A stretch of DNA of 64,000 nucleotides from Hahella sp018986435 (GTDB lineage: Bacteria > Pseudomonadota > Gammaproteobacteria > Pseudomonadales > Oleiphilaceae): the NCBI RefSeq assembly GCF_050749805.1, contig NZ_CP192738.1:4526001-4590000 (forward strand), read 5' to 3'. This document shows positions 51,987 through 61,180 of this stretch, piece after piece; the stretch's first letter is position 1; each line of letters starts with the position of its first letter. The notes under the pieces are model-generated. The model made no database searches. It was not told the DNA's origin and was given only the letters and a program-made list of their open reading frames with translations. Made by a program: the position numbers and the translations under genes.

Positions 51987-54710
51987 ATGACTACGAGCGA
52001 CGCACCTGAAGCAAGACCGCTGATTCCCAGCAAGATTTCACCGCCGCAAACCAGCCCTCATGTTCTGAGCCGCCCACGCCTGGAAGCCGCTCTGCTTGAC
52101 GCCGCCAGTAAGCCCTTATGTATCGTACGCGCGCCAGCTGGATTCGGAAAAACCACTTTGATGTCTCATTGGCGCCGCCGTCAGCCAGGACGGGTTGCCT
52201 GGCTCAGCCTGGATGAGCTGGATAACGACGCCACTCTGTTTGGGCGCTATCTGACAGCGGCGCTGTCTCATCATGCGGCGGAGCTTCAGGGTCCATTGTC
52301 ACGCGCAGAAGAGGCGCTATCCGACTATGATCTGATCTGGCTCACCGGAAAGCTGTGCAACGAATTAAGCGCCCTGGATCAACAACTGATTCTGGTGCTG
52401 GATGACTACCATCGCGTGCATAACGAGCAAATCCATGAGGCGCTGCGGTTTCTAATTCAGCATCAGCCTCCCGCGCTACGTCTGTTTATTTTGACGCGAT
52501 CTGAGCCGCCGCTAGGTTTAGCGAATTGGCGGGTGCGCGGCATGCTGCACGAAATCGGGGCCGATGAGCTTGGCTTTACATTGGAGGAAGCCCGGCAATT
52601 TCTTCATGAAAAAAATGATCTTCGAATCGACGACCCACAAGCATTGCAGGAGACGTTGCAGCGCCTGAAAGGCTGGGCGGCGGGACTGCAGATCATTGCG
52701 TTGTCGGCGCCCCCAAAGGATTCATTTAACGATTACCTGAGACGTTTTAACGGCGCCCACGCACATGTATTGGACTTTCTCGCAGAGGAAGTGCTCAGCA
52801 AACAATCGCCGGAACGTCAGGCGTTTTTGCTAAAAACCAGCGTGCTGGAGCGTTTCAATTCCGAGCTGGCGCAAGCGCTGACTGAACAGAAAGAAAGTTT
52901 CGGCATGCTGCAGGATCTGGAGAAAGGCGGCATGTTCATCGCCCCGCTGGACGAATATCGCACCTGGTACAGCTACCATCCCTTTTTCGCGGAGTTTCTG
53001 CGTCATCAGCTACAGCTTCAGGCGTCTCCACAGGCTATCGTCGACTTGCATAAAAGAGCATACGAATGGTGGTTGCAGAAAGCCCAAATAGCGGAAGCGC
53101 TAACGCATCTATTACAGGTGGACGATCCGGCGCTGATCGCAGAGACGTTGTCTGTCCATGGCTGGGCGCTGTTTGAGCAGGGACGGCTGAGCCTCATTGA
53201 ACAGTGTCTGGACGCCCTTCCCGAAGCCGCCATCGCGAACGATAACAGACTCGCGCTGTTGCGAGCCTGGGTATGCCTGACCCAGGCCGATCCCGGATCG
53301 CTGGAGGAAGCGCTAAATCAAGCGGAGCAACGTTTGCCGGACCGGCAAGAGGAGACCCAGTGGCGACGGGTCAGCGCCGAAATCAGCGCACTCAAGGCCC
53401 AGTTATACGCCACGGTTGAAGACATAGAAGCGGCGCACAATCATGCGCAACAGGCCTTGGCGATCAGCTCCAGCGCCTCCAACGCAGCGGCCATCGCCCT
53501 GTCCGTTCTAGGTGAAACTCATGTGTGTCGAGGGGAACTGAATCAGGCGCGGGACGCATTTATTCAGGCGGAAGCTTCCGCACGCGCCGCAGACTCCATG
53601 CACGGACTGCTTTGGACGCTTGGTCAGCAGGCGGATGTTCTACGCCATCAGGGAGATCTGCTGGGATGTCACCAACAGCAGACCATCGTTTTGCAACTGG
53701 CGCGGGAGCACCATCTTGCGCAAACACCGGTCATGGAGTTTATTCATCGACAACGGGCCGATCTGCTCATCGAATGGCTGCAATACCATGAGGCCGCCCA
53801 GCATTGTGACGCCGGATTGCGCATCGTGGAGCACCTTGAGCCCCACTGCGCCATCCCTCTCAACGCATTGAAAGCCAGTATCGCGTTGCAGCAGGGCGAA
53901 GCTGGCGCGGCGGAAATTTATCTACGCAAAAATACACTGCTAATGCGCGAACACCGTTGCCACTCGGACTGGCGCGCCCTGTCCGCATCCATTCAACTTC
54001 GCTACTGGCGACAGCAGCGCAATCTATCCGCCATTAACGAATGGTTAGACGCCGAACCGGCTCCCAGTCCAGCGCCAAGTCATTTTCAGCAACGCCGCGC
54101 GCGCAACCTCGCCTTTGCGCTGCTCAGCCTGGACAAATCCAGGGAAGCGCTGCAGATACTGCAACCACTGACCGCTCAGGCTCACCAATTTGGCCTGCGC
54201 CTCTGTGAGATGGAAAACCAGATTCTCGCAACCTGGGCCTGTCTGCGCCTGGGAAATGAGAACGAGGCCAGCAACGCCCTGCTGCGCGCATTGCAGCTGG
54301 CGGAACCGATGCGCGCGATCGCCAGCTTGTTACAAGCGCCAGAGTGGCTGCTGGAGTTCTATGGCGCAATGATGGAGGACTCACGCTTGTCCAGCGCCGA
54401 ACGCCGACACCTGCAACGGGTGTTAGAGCTATCCAAACGCCAGCATAGGCCGCAGAAGAAAACGCGCAATATGCCAGAACAAGCCAGAGCGTTGGCGCTT
54501 ACCCCAAAAGAGTGGGAAGTGCTGCGCCTGATTGGCGAAGGCAGCAGCAATGAACGCATCGCCGAGCGTCTGTATGTAGCGCCAAGCACCGTTCGCAGCC
54601 ACATCAAACACGTGTACCAGAAACTGGGAATTTCCAGCCGGGTGGAAGCTCGACGGGTTTCCCTCGACTTATCGCAGGGCCGGGTCGCCGGCCTTGGCGA
54701 ACAGGGGTAG
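51987..54710 (+). CDS. malT: MalT-type LuxR-family ATP-dependent activator
   Basis: A 907-residue STAND-class regulator, nearly the length of E. coli MalT (901). The Walker A motif is APAGFGKTTL. The following region aligns by eye with MalT, for example LILVLDDYHRVHNEQIHEALRFLIQHQP and LGLANWRVRGMLHEIGADEL. A long helical sensor part of TPR-like (SUPR) repeats follows. The C-terminal LuxR HTH reads LTPKEWEVLRLIGEGSSNERIAERL and STVRSHIKHVYQKLGI. MalT binds maltotriose and ATP and activates maltodextrin genes. The amylase gene lies 197 bp downstream on the same strand. Confidence 0.9.
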   Translation: MTTSDAPEARPLIPSKISPPQTSPHVLSRPRLEAALLDAASKPLCIVRAPAGFGKTTLMSHWRRRQPGRVAWLSLDELDNDATLFGRYLTAALSHHAAELQGPLSRAEEALSDYDLIWLTGKLCNELSALDQQLILVLDDYHRVHNEQIHEALRFLIQHQPPALRLFILTRSEPPLGLANWRVRGMLHEIGADELGFTLEEARQFLHEKNDLRIDDPQALQETLQRLKGWAAGLQIIALSAPPKDSFNDYLRRFNGAHAHVLDFLAEEVLSKQSPERQAFLLKTSVLERFNSELAQALTEQKESFGMLQDLEKGGMFIAPLDEYRTWYSYHPFFAEFLRHQLQLQASPQAIVDLHKRAYEWWLQKAQIAEALTHLLQVDDPALIAETLSVHGWALFEQGRLSLIEQCLDALPEAAIANDNRLALLRAWVCLTQADPGSLEEALNQAEQRLPDRQEETQWRRVSAEISALKAQLYATVEDIEAAHNHAQQALAISSSASNAAAIALSVLGETHVCRGELNQARDAFIQAEASARAADSMHGLLWTLGQQADVLRHQGDLLGCHQQQTIVLQLAREHHLAQTPVMEFIHRQRADLLIEWLQYHEAAQHCDAGLRIVEHLEPHCAIPLNALKASIALQQGEAGAAEIYLRKNTLLMREHRCHSDWRALSASIQLRYWRQQRNLSAINEWLDAEPAPSPAPSHFQQRRARNLAFALLSLDKSREALQILQPLTAQAHQFGLRLCEMENQILATWACLRLGNENEASNALLRALQLAEPMRAIASLLQAPEWLLEFYGAMMEDSRLSSAERRHLQRVLELSKRQHRPQKKTRNMPEQARALALTPKEWEVLRLIGEGSSNERIAERLYVAPSTVRSHIKHVYQKLGISSRVEARRVSLDLSQGRVAGLGEQG

Positions 54711-54731
54711 GCCGGCGGACCTAAACGCTGA

Positions 54732-54752
54732 AAATCCCCCCGTAAATCCCCC
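54732..54752 (-). promoter_or_regulatory. Tandem GGGGGATTT motifs upstream of the amylase gene
   Basis: Two identical 9-mers, AAATCCCCC on the plus strand, at 54732-54740 and 54744-54752, 12 bp apart. Read on the minus strand they begin like MalT boxes (GGGGAT) but lack the GAGG end. They lie about 155 bp before the amylase ATG and are candidate MalT sites. Confidence 0.4.
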
Positions 54753-54907
54753 ATTTGCATGGAAGCGTCCCAGGCTCGCCTTGGTTATGATCAAAGGGTA
54801 ACGTACATCCGAAGCGGCTATGACGGCCGCCGCCAATTCCACGAGCTTGGCGCACGGATGCACCAATATGGACTTCAGAAAAAATACAATACCGGAGCTC
54901 ATTCATT

Positions 54908-56251
54908 ATGTTGAAAGTTCATCGCCCAACCCGAATTTCTCTCGTCATCCGACACGCAGCCGCCTGTGCGGCGGCCGCCGTATTAGGCATTTCCGCAACC
55001 GCCGCAAGCGCCGACACCTCTGGCAAAAGCGGCGCCGGCGTCCGCTTTCACGGCGGCGACGAAATCATCCTGCAGGGCTTCCACTGGAACGTCGTACGCA
55101 CTGCGGAAAACAATTGGTACAACACCCTGCAAAGTAAGGCCCAGCAAATCAGCGACGACGGCTTCACCGCCATCTGGATGCCGGTTCCCTGGAGAGACAA
55201 CTCTTCCTGGCAAGCGTCCAGCGATACACGCTTCGGCGGCGAAGGCTACTTTTGGGCCGATATGAATAAAAACAGCCGCTACGGGAACGACGGCCAATTG
55301 AAGCAGGCCGCGTCCGCCCTGAAAAACAAAGGCGTAAAGGTCATTTACGACATCGTGCCCAATCACCATGACCGCGGCCACAGCAATGACTCTCTCAATT
55401 TTCCCTCCGGGCAAGGTTACTATCGTTCCGACTGCAGTTCCTGTGACGATGGCGACCCGTTCATGGACGGCGGCTCAGATTTCAGCACCGCCCACCCGGA
55501 TGTATACAACCTGTTTAAGAATGAGCTGGTCAACCTGAAGACTAATTACAGCGCCGGCGGATTCCGCTTCGACTTCGTCCGAGGCTACGCGCCGGAGCGC
55601 ATCAATTCCTGGATGAGCGCCTCTCTGGACAGCGGCTATTGCGTTGGCGAGTTATGGAAAGGTCCCAGCGAATTTCCTTCCTGGGATTGGCGACACAGCG
55701 CCAGTTGGCAGGAAATTCTGAAAGATTTCACTGACAACTCCGATTGTTCCGTCTTCGACTTCGCCCTGAAAGAGCGCATGCAGAACGGCTCCATTTCCGA
55801 TTGGAGATACGGGCTCAACGGCAACCCCAGCGCCCAATGGCGCGAGGTCGCGGTAACATTCGTCGACAATCACGACACCGGCTATTCACCCGGCCCTCTC
55901 GGCGGCCAGCATCACTGGGCGCTGCCGGACTGGAAACGCAAAATGGCTTACGCCTACATTCTTTCCAGCCCCGGCACGCCGGTTGTGTATTGGCCGCATA
56001 TGTATGACTGGGGAATGCGCGACTTCATCCGCAATCTGATTCAACTACGCAAATCCGCTGGCGTGAAAGCTTACTCCGGTGTGCAATTCCATGATGGATT
56101 CAGCGGATTGGTGGGGACCACAAGCGGTAGTAATGGAAAATTGTTGTTCGCCATTGACTCTAACTTCAGCTCTCCCAACCAAGTGGCGGGCGGTTCATGG
56201 AGCCTGGCGGTCAACGAGGACAATGGCCGCATCCGCATCTGGCGTCAGTAA
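54908..56251 (+). CDS. Secreted GH13 alpha-amylase, maltotetraohydrolase-like
   Basis: A 447-residue enzyme with a signal peptide ending near residue 35. GH13 motifs: DIVPNHH, nucleophile Asp222 in GFRFDFVRG, acid/base Glu248 in CVGELWKG, and Asp323 in FVDNHDTGYSPG. The segments GYAPERINSWM, GPLGGQHHW and GTPVVYWPHMYDWG are close to the maltotetraose-forming amylase of Pseudomonas stutzeri. Unlike that enzyme it has no C-terminal starch-binding CBM20 domain. It degrades starch outside the cell, and the maltodextrin products would be signals for the MalT-type activator upstream. Confidence 0.92.
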   Translation: MLKVHRPTRISLVIRHAAACAAAAVLGISATAASADTSGKSGAGVRFHGGDEIILQGFHWNVVRTAENNWYNTLQSKAQQISDDGFTAIWMPVPWRDNSSWQASSDTRFGGEGYFWADMNKNSRYGNDGQLKQAASALKNKGVKVIYDIVPNHHDRGHSNDSLNFPSGQGYYRSDCSSCDDGDPFMDGGSDFSTAHPDVYNLFKNELVNLKTNYSAGGFRFDFVRGYAPERINSWMSASLDSGYCVGELWKGPSEFPSWDWRHSASWQEILKDFTDNSDCSVFDFALKERMQNGSISDWRYGLNGNPSAQWREVAVTFVDNHDTGYSPGPLGGQHHWALPDWKRKMAYAYILSSPGTPVVYWPHMYDWGMRDFIRNLIQLRKSAGVKAYSGVQFHDGFSGLVGTTSGSNGKLLFAIDSNFSSPNQVAGGSWSLAVNEDNGRIRIWRQ

Positions 56252-56262
56252 CGCCAGCAATC

Positions 56263-56291
56263 TCCCGGGCGGCTGACGCCCGGGATTCTTG
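56263..56291 (+). terminator. Terminator of the amylase gene
   Basis: A 9-bp perfect GC stem (56263-56271 with 56277-56285) followed by TTCTTG, 12 bp after the stop. A smaller hairpin (TGGCGT/ACGCCA) spans the stop codon itself. Confidence 0.65.
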
Positions 56292-56428
56292 TGATCTGTA
56301 GACACAGTTTCGACGCACGCCAATAACAAAAATCAATCAAAACGTTATTAACTATCAATTTTCCTCCTTTCTTCGCCACGTATAATCTAGGTCGCATTGT
56401 TTTACACGCTCCTACGGAGGTATCAGTC

Positions 56429-56686
56429 ATGTATACGGTGATTTTCGGTCGGTCAGGGTGCCCTTATTGCGTTAGAGCCAAGCAAATTGCAGAGCAACTA
56501 AAAGATCAGCGACAAGATTTCGATTTCCGCTACATAGACATTCATGAGGAAGGCATCAGCAAGGCTGACCTGGAGAAAACAGTCGGTAAGCCGGTCCAGA
56601 CTGTGCCGCAAATATTTATCGATAAAGAACACATCGGCGGCTGTAATGAGTTCGAAAGCTACGTCCGCCAACACTTGACGCATTGA
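56429..56686 (+). CDS. grxA: Glutaredoxin 1
   Basis: An 85-residue GrxA-type glutaredoxin. The redox motif CPYC is at residues 11-14; the cis-Pro loop QTVPQIFIDKEHIGGC and the final YVRQHL helix match GrxA, including its typical length. It reduces ribonucleotide reductase and mixed disulfides with glutathione. An ACGGAGG ribosome site is 9 bp before the ATG. It has its own promoter in the AT-rich gap after the amylase. Confidence 0.95.
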   Translation: MYTVIFGRSGCPYCVRAKQIAEQLKDQRQDFDFRYIDIHEEGISKADLEKTVGKPVQTVPQIFIDKEHIGGCNEFESYVRQHLTH

Positions 56687-56739
56687 CCACACCGCAGCAG
56701 CGTCAGCATCAACGACTTAATGCGATAAGCAACACAAAT

Positions 56740-56767
56740 AAAAAGAGGCCACTCAAGGCCTCTTTTT
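56740..56767. terminator. Bidirectional terminator after grxA
   Basis: An 11-bp perfect stem (56740-56750 with 56757-56767), loop ACTCAA, with A-runs and T-runs on both sides. It can serve both grxA and the converging OmpA-family gene. Confidence 0.85.
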
Positions 56768-56798
56768 ATCTTTTAGATAACGCAACGCTATACGTTCG

Positions 56799-58280
56799 CT
56801 ACTGGAGCCGCCTAATCAGCTCAACGCGACGATTGCGTTTCTTTCCAGCGTCAGAAAGATTGTCCGCTTCCGGCGCCACCGGACCCACTCCGTAAGGGAT
56901 CAAGCGCGCTTGCGCAATACCGTAGTCTTTTATCAGACGTTCAACAACCGCCTTCGCACGCGCCGAGGACAGCTCAATATTGTGCTGAAACGCCCCCGTG
57001 TCATCCGTATGACCTGTCACATAGAGCAACAGATCCGGGCGTTTTTTCAGCAAGCCGGCGATCGCGTCCAAAGTAGGCTTGGATTCGTCTTTGACGACCG
57101 CTTTGTCCGTATCAAATAACACGCCGTATAAAAGCGCTTTTCCGGTCTCGTCGATATCGCGACTCAGACTGTCCACATCCACCGTGATCAGATCATCCTC
57201 CAGCGCCTCTGACTCCAGAATGATCTGCTGCACTGCCGTTTCATCCTCATAACCGCCAATAAACAAGGCGACATACACCTTGCCTTTTGCCGCGTCTTTA
57301 GAAGCCACCATAAAGTATGGATTACGGTAATAGTTGTAGACGGATTCTGTAAGCGATATCAGCCCACCAAGGTGAGCCGACTCATATTCATCGCCACACT
57401 GCTGCAGCTCACAGGAATAGATAGTGGTAAAGCCGCCTTTCGCCAGCGCCGCTCTATAGTTTTCGTACAGCTTTAACGTGGAGACATTTTCCAGTTCGTA
57501 ATAGTGCCTGGACAAATCCCCCACTAAATCCAAGGATTCATACTGATAGGGCTTGCCGTCTCCGCTCAGTGCGGAAACCGGAATGCTGATGCGCTCATAA
57601 TCCACCACTTTGCGTTGCCGCAAATCCGCACCGGGATAGCGTGGCAGCAGCGGATGATCTTCCTTCGTCGCGTCCGGGTCATTCGCCTTCGTTACCGTCG
57701 CAGGCGGCTGCGCCCCGAGATAATCGACATCCATGACGACAAGATCGTTCTGCAACGGCTCTTCTTCAACGATAACCTGCTGTACAGCGACCTCGTCTTC
57801 ATAGCCGCCAATGAACAGCGCCACCGTGACTTTACCTTTTTCCGCCCCCTTCTCGTAAACCATGTAGTAAGGTTTGCGGTAGTAGTTGTAGACGCTGTCA
57901 TTCGACGACACCAAAGCGCCCAACTCAGCAACTTGATATTCCGAGCCGCACTGCTCCAACTCACACAGGTAAACAGATTTGAAACCGCCTTTTTCCAGGG
58001 CAGCCTGGTAGTTTTTATAAACTTTTAGTGTGGAGACGTTTTCGAGGTTATAGAAATGTTGGGTCAAATCGCCGGTCAGACTTAACTTTTCATATTCGTA
58101 AGGCTTATCCTCACCGCTGAGTTTGCTGGCGGGAATCGTGAACGGCGCATAATCAATCTGCAGATAGGTTCTTACTGTGGCGCCAGGGTAACGACTCAAC
58201 AACGGATGATCCGGGTTGTCGGCATAAACACTGGCGGCGCTCAAAACGCCAATCAAAGCAGCGGCAAACCTTCTAAGCAT
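56799..58280 (-). CDS. OmpA-family protein with duplicated N-terminal domain
   Basis: A 493-residue exported protein with a signal peptide ending near residue 20. Two repeats of about 165 residues follow (from about 24 and 208), each opening with DHPLLPRYPGA-type sequence and sharing SLTGDLTQHFYNLENVSTLKVYKNYQAAL, LCELEQCG and YVALFIGGYEDE blocks. They look like DUF4892-type domains. The C-terminal OmpA domain has VTGHTDDTG and SSARAKAVVERL, the peptidoglycan-binding layout. It probably ties an envelope function to the cell wall. The tandem duplication is the odd feature. Confidence 0.85.
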   Translation of the reverse strand: MLRRFAAALIGVLSAASVYADNPDHPLLSRYPGATVRTYLQIDYAPFTIPASKLSGEDKPYEYEKLSLTGDLTQHFYNLENVSTLKVYKNYQAALEKGGFKSVYLCELEQCGSEYQVAELGALVSSNDSVYNYYRKPYYMVYEKGAEKGKVTVALFIGGYEDEVAVQQVIVEEEPLQNDLVVMDVDYLGAQPPATVTKANDPDATKEDHPLLPRYPGADLRQRKVVDYERISIPVSALSGDGKPYQYESLDLVGDLSRHYYELENVSTLKLYENYRAALAKGGFTTIYSCELQQCGDEYESAHLGGLISLTESVYNYYRNPYFMVASKDAAKGKVYVALFIGGYEDETAVQQIILESEALEDDLITVDVDSLSRDIDETGKALLYGVLFDTDKAVVKDESKPTLDAIAGLLKKRPDLLLYVTGHTDDTGAFQHNIELSSARAKAVVERLIKDYGIAQARLIPYGVGPVAPEADNLSDAGKKRNRRVELIRRLQ

Positions 58281-58424
58281 GGAACTCCCCTATGTGTGGA
58301 CGTAATTGCAGGAAATATAAGCGCTTTCTGGAGTAGTTTTCCGTCACAGCGATAGGGAGATACGCGTCCGCCCACTTAGGATGACGCGTTAGAAAAGTAT
58401 GATTAGCGGAGGTTGAGAAGGTTG

Positions 58425-59702
58425 TTAAGAAGGGAACTTCAGCCTTTCAATACCGAAAGCTTTTAATATGTAGCGCTCAAAGAGCGGTTCTGTAGAGCCT
58501 TTACGTAGCTTAAGAAGAAAGTACTTCTCGAACGCCACCTTGGCGACATGCACCCACTTGCCTTCACGCATCCAGTTCACGTTACGTGGCGGCAGCTGCG
58601 GAATCGCCACGAAGGCGATACCGGTGTCCCCCATATCCGCCAGACACACCGCATTCCAGGTCGCCTCCGCTTTGGGGGGCACGCCGTTAAGCGTCGCCTG
58701 AATATTTTTCGCCACCGCCGTCGCCATACTTTCAATCATATAACCGGTTTTGGGAACTCCAGTCGGAACAGGTGTTTTTTCCTTTGGCGCAATCGCAACC
58801 GCCACGCCAATCCCCCATACATTGGGATAAGTGGGGTTACGCTGATGTTTATCGATCACAACAAAGCCCCGGGGATTCACCAGACCTTCGACACCTTTCA
58901 AGGCATCAATACCAGTAAAAGCGGGCAGCATCATGGAATATTTAAAGGGCAGTTCACGGCGTTGTTTGTCCTCGCCTTTCTCATCCACTTCCATGACAGT
59001 CATGAGTTTATCATCGACAGACTCAACCTTGGCGTTGCAGACCCAATCGATGTGTCTTTGTCGCAATTGCGACTCCAACATGCCTTTGCTGTCACCGACA
59101 CCACCTAAACCGAGATGACCGATATAAGGCTCGGAAGTGACGAAGGTCATGGGCACTTTGTCGCGAATACGCCGTTTACGCAGGTCACGATCCATAATGA
59201 ATGCGAATTCATAGGCCGGCCCAAAACAGGAAGCGCCCTGCACCGCGCCAACGACGATAGGACCAGGATCTTCGACGAACTCGCGCCACTTCTGGTTGGC
59301 TTTTATCGCATGATCAATATGGCAAATAGATTGGGTGTAGCCTTCTGGACCCAGTCCAGGAATTTCGTCAAACGCAAGACGAGGACCTGTCGCAATGATC
59401 AGATGATCATAGGAGATGCTGTCTCCATTTTTAAGCTCTATGCGGCTGGCGGCTGGATCGACTTTTTGCGCTGCGCCAACCACCAACTCTACACCTTTGC
59501 CGGATAAGGGGGACTGCAGCGGAATTTTGATCGCTTCCGGCTCCCGCCATCCGATGGCCACCCATGGATTGGACGGCACGAAATGAAAATAATCTTTATC
59601 ACTCACCACCACAATGCGGTGGTCTTTACTCAACGTTTCCCTTAACTCAAACGCCATGGGCATTCCGCCCAGGCCCGCGCCTAAAATAACAATAGTCGCC
59701 AT
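58425..59702 (-). CDS. sqr: Sulfide:quinone oxidoreductase
   Basis: A 425-residue FAD flavoprotein with an N-terminal GAGLGGMPMAFEL dinucleotide-binding motif. Three cysteines, Cys127 (SICHID), Cys159 (GASCFGP) and Cys353 (AVCLADMG), sit at the positions of the redox and sulfide-binding cysteines of type I SQRs (128, 160, 356 in Acidithiobacillus). The C-terminal amphipathic region should bind the inner membrane. It oxidises sulfide and passes electrons to quinone, useful for detoxification in marine sediment. It is a single gene with no persulfide dioxygenase or rhodanese beside it. Confidence 0.9.
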   Translation of the reverse strand: MATIVILGAGLGGMPMAFELRETLSKDHRIVVVSDKDYFHFVPSNPWVAIGWREPEAIKIPLQSPLSGKGVELVVGAAQKVDPAASRIELKNGDSISYDHLIIATGPRLAFDEIPGLGPEGYTQSICHIDHAIKANQKWREFVEDPGPIVVGAVQGASCFGPAYEFAFIMDRDLRKRRIRDKVPMTFVTSEPYIGHLGLGGVGDSKGMLESQLRQRHIDWVCNAKVESVDDKLMTVMEVDEKGEDKQRRELPFKYSMMLPAFTGIDALKGVEGLVNPRGFVVIDKHQRNPTYPNVWGIGVAVAIAPKEKTPVPTGVPKTGYMIESMATAVAKNIQATLNGVPPKAEATWNAVCLADMGDTGIAFVAIPQLPPRNVNWMREGKWVHVAKVAFEKYFLLKLRKGSTEPLFERYILKAFGIERLKFPS

Positions 59703-59850
59703 GCGCTTCCCTCTTTGTCGTCAATTCCACTCTGACGCGGCTCAATCCCGCCGCCGCCTTGTCTCCAACATTTCCTGAGACTCAGCAGAATAATTCAAAG
59801 CCGCACCACTTCGCTACAGCTGCAAACCGCGCATATGCGACTTAGACGAC

Positions 59851-59881
59851 AAAAAGGCCCGTCAGGATGCGACGGGGCTTT
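59851..59881 (-). terminator. Terminator of the first CI-like gene
   Basis: A stem formed by 59853-59863 and 59871-59881, interrupted by a mismatch. On the minus strand it ends in CCTTTTTG, and it overlaps the stop codon of the CI-like gene. Confidence 0.65.
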
Positions 59882-60302
59882 CCTGAATCCTTACAGCAGC
59901 GCCGTTATGTCCTCTTTTGACGCTTGGCCCGGAGGGCTTGCGGAAAGCGTGACGAATACGATCCAATTCCGACACCAACAACGTGCGCTCAAACTCGGTT
60001 GTGCGATCGTAGAGATCCAACCAGGCCTGCTTCTCAGGCGGCAGTTGATAGACAGGACCGTCTTCTTCCATACGCACGCGATACATAGGGCCATCGCCTG
60101 TACGCAACCACTCGAAGTTGCCATCCCATTTGTCAGCTATGGTAATCAGGTAATCCGCTCCCACCTGATAAATATCTCCGTTAAACCATTGGCGTACGGT
60201 TTCGTAACGCACGTTACAGGCGACGGAGATTTCCCGTTTAATTTTCCGAGGATGCACTCCCCGATCCAGTAGTAGTCTTTCGATTCTTTTTGTAACACTC
60301 AT
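59862..60302 (-). CDS. CI-like phage-type repressor, paralog 1
   Basis: 146 residues from the ATG (a TTG two codons earlier is also open). The HTH region (KIKREISVACNVRYETVRQWFNG) is followed by DYLITIADKWDGNFEWLRTGDGPM, the layout of lambda-type repressors. The C-terminal part has no S24 peptidase domain, so RecA-induced self-cleavage is not expected. It is close to the protein at 60650-61072, and both genes share the first about 20 bp upstream and the TTGTA-N11-TACAA site. No strong ribosome site is visible. Confidence 0.85.
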   Translation of the reverse strand: MSVTKRIERLLLDRGVHPRKIKREISVACNVRYETVRQWFNGDIYQVGADYLITIADKWDGNFEWLRTGDGPMYRVRMEEDGPVYQLPPEKQAWLDLYDRTTEFERTLLVSELDRIRHAFRKPSGPSVKRGHNGAAVRIQESPVAS

Positions 60303-60332
60303 ATGCAAGCCAGCTTTGTTAAGATTTGTAAA

Positions 60333-60353
60333 TTGTATCTCGCATTAATACAA
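60333..60353. promoter_or_regulatory. Operator-like TTGTA-N11-TACAA (paralog 1)
   Basis: TTGTA at 60333-60337 and TACAA at 60349-60353, 30 bp upstream of the start codon of paralog 1. An extra TTGTA lies at 60326-60330. The minus-strand TACAAT overlapping one half-site could be a -10 box, so binding would block transcription. Confidence 0.55.
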
Positions 60354-60649
60354 GCTTGCATGCCTAATTCCAAGATTTTTTATTACATTGACAATGATTA
60401 ATAAAAGTACAACTGGATTTCGCCGCTATCCCACTCCTTTTCACTCCCTCAGACAGGCCTTGGGCACTGGGCGCGACGCACTTTCGCTAAAAACGCAAAC
60501 GCAATCGCTCAACAAACGAAAAAGAAGACAAAATATTAAGAACAGGTAAGAAGATCGATCGATTCGAGGTGAGAAACTGACTCTCCGATGTGAAAGCCAG
60601 TCAGAGACTTGGACGGAAGTACAACTTTCAGTTAAAAGCCAATAAGTTA
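60354..60649. other. Gap between the two CI-like genes
   Basis: About 296 bp with no gene. The left end holds upstream promoter sequence of paralog 1. The rest shows no clear repeat, RNA gene or terminator. Confidence 0.4.
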
Positions 60650-61072
60650 TCAGCTTTTAACTTTTTCTTCCTTTTTTGAGAATGAGGCCGGCTCCAACCC
60701 TTCATATGGATTTTGAATAGACTTACGGAACCGTTTCAACTCGTTAAGCATGTACGCGCGCTCAACGTCAGAGGTGTTATCGAACAATTCCAACCATGCC
60801 CTTTTTTCCTCGGGCAGATAAGAAGCGGCCTCTTCACTGATCTTGGGCTTTTCCATTGAGCCCTTGCCAGTGTAGAGCCAATCAAAGTTGGCGTCCCATT
60901 TGTCAGCGATAATCAAAAGGTAATTGGCGCCTACTTCAGCAATCGTACCGTTAAACCACTGACGTACAGTTTCATAACGGACTCCGCAAGCGTTAGAGAT
61001 CTTCCGCTTTACCTGACGGCGATGAACGCCCCTTTCGAGTAGTAGTTGTTCGATTCTTTCGGTTACAGACAT
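60650..61072 (-). CDS. CI-like phage-type repressor, paralog 2
   Basis: 140 residues from the ATG. The HTH and following segment (RRQVKRKISNACGVRYETVRQWFNG; NYLLIIADKWDANFDWLYTGKG) align almost residue by residue with paralog 1. The C-terminal half is variable and ends in a Lys/Glu-rich tail. There is no S24 peptidase domain. It is divergent from the Cro-like gene across a 108-bp operator region, the standard CI/Cro arrangement of lambdoid phages. Confidence 0.87.
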   Translation of the reverse strand: MSVTERIEQLLLERGVHRRQVKRKISNACGVRYETVRQWFNGTIAEVGANYLLIIADKWDANFDWLYTGKGSMEKPKISEEAASYLPEEKRAWLELFDNTSDVERAYMLNELKRFRKSIQNPYEGLEPASFSKKEEKVKS

Positions 61073-61100
61073 ATGCAAGCCAGCTTTGTAGTTTGCCGCA

Positions 61101-61121
61101 TTGTAACCCGCCTTGCTACAA
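61101..61121. promoter_or_regulatory. Operator-like TTGTA-N11-TACAA (paralog 2)
   Basis: TTGTA at 61101-61105 and TACAA at 61117-61121, 28 bp upstream of the start codon of paralog 2, with the same N11 spacing as in paralog 1. More TTGTA half-sites lie at 61086-61090 and 61151-61155; the latter overlaps the likely -10 (TATAAC) of the Cro-like gene. Confidence 0.6.
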
Positions 61122-61180
61122 ATATGCTTGCTTTATTAAAGCAATTATGCTTGTATAACGCGCGATGTAAGGAGGCAGCT

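Noticed and set aside
61046..61180. Longer N-terminus for the Cro-like protein
   Set aside because: It runs through the operator region and lacks a ribosome site; AAGGAGG precedes the ATG at 61181 and the Cro fold begins there.
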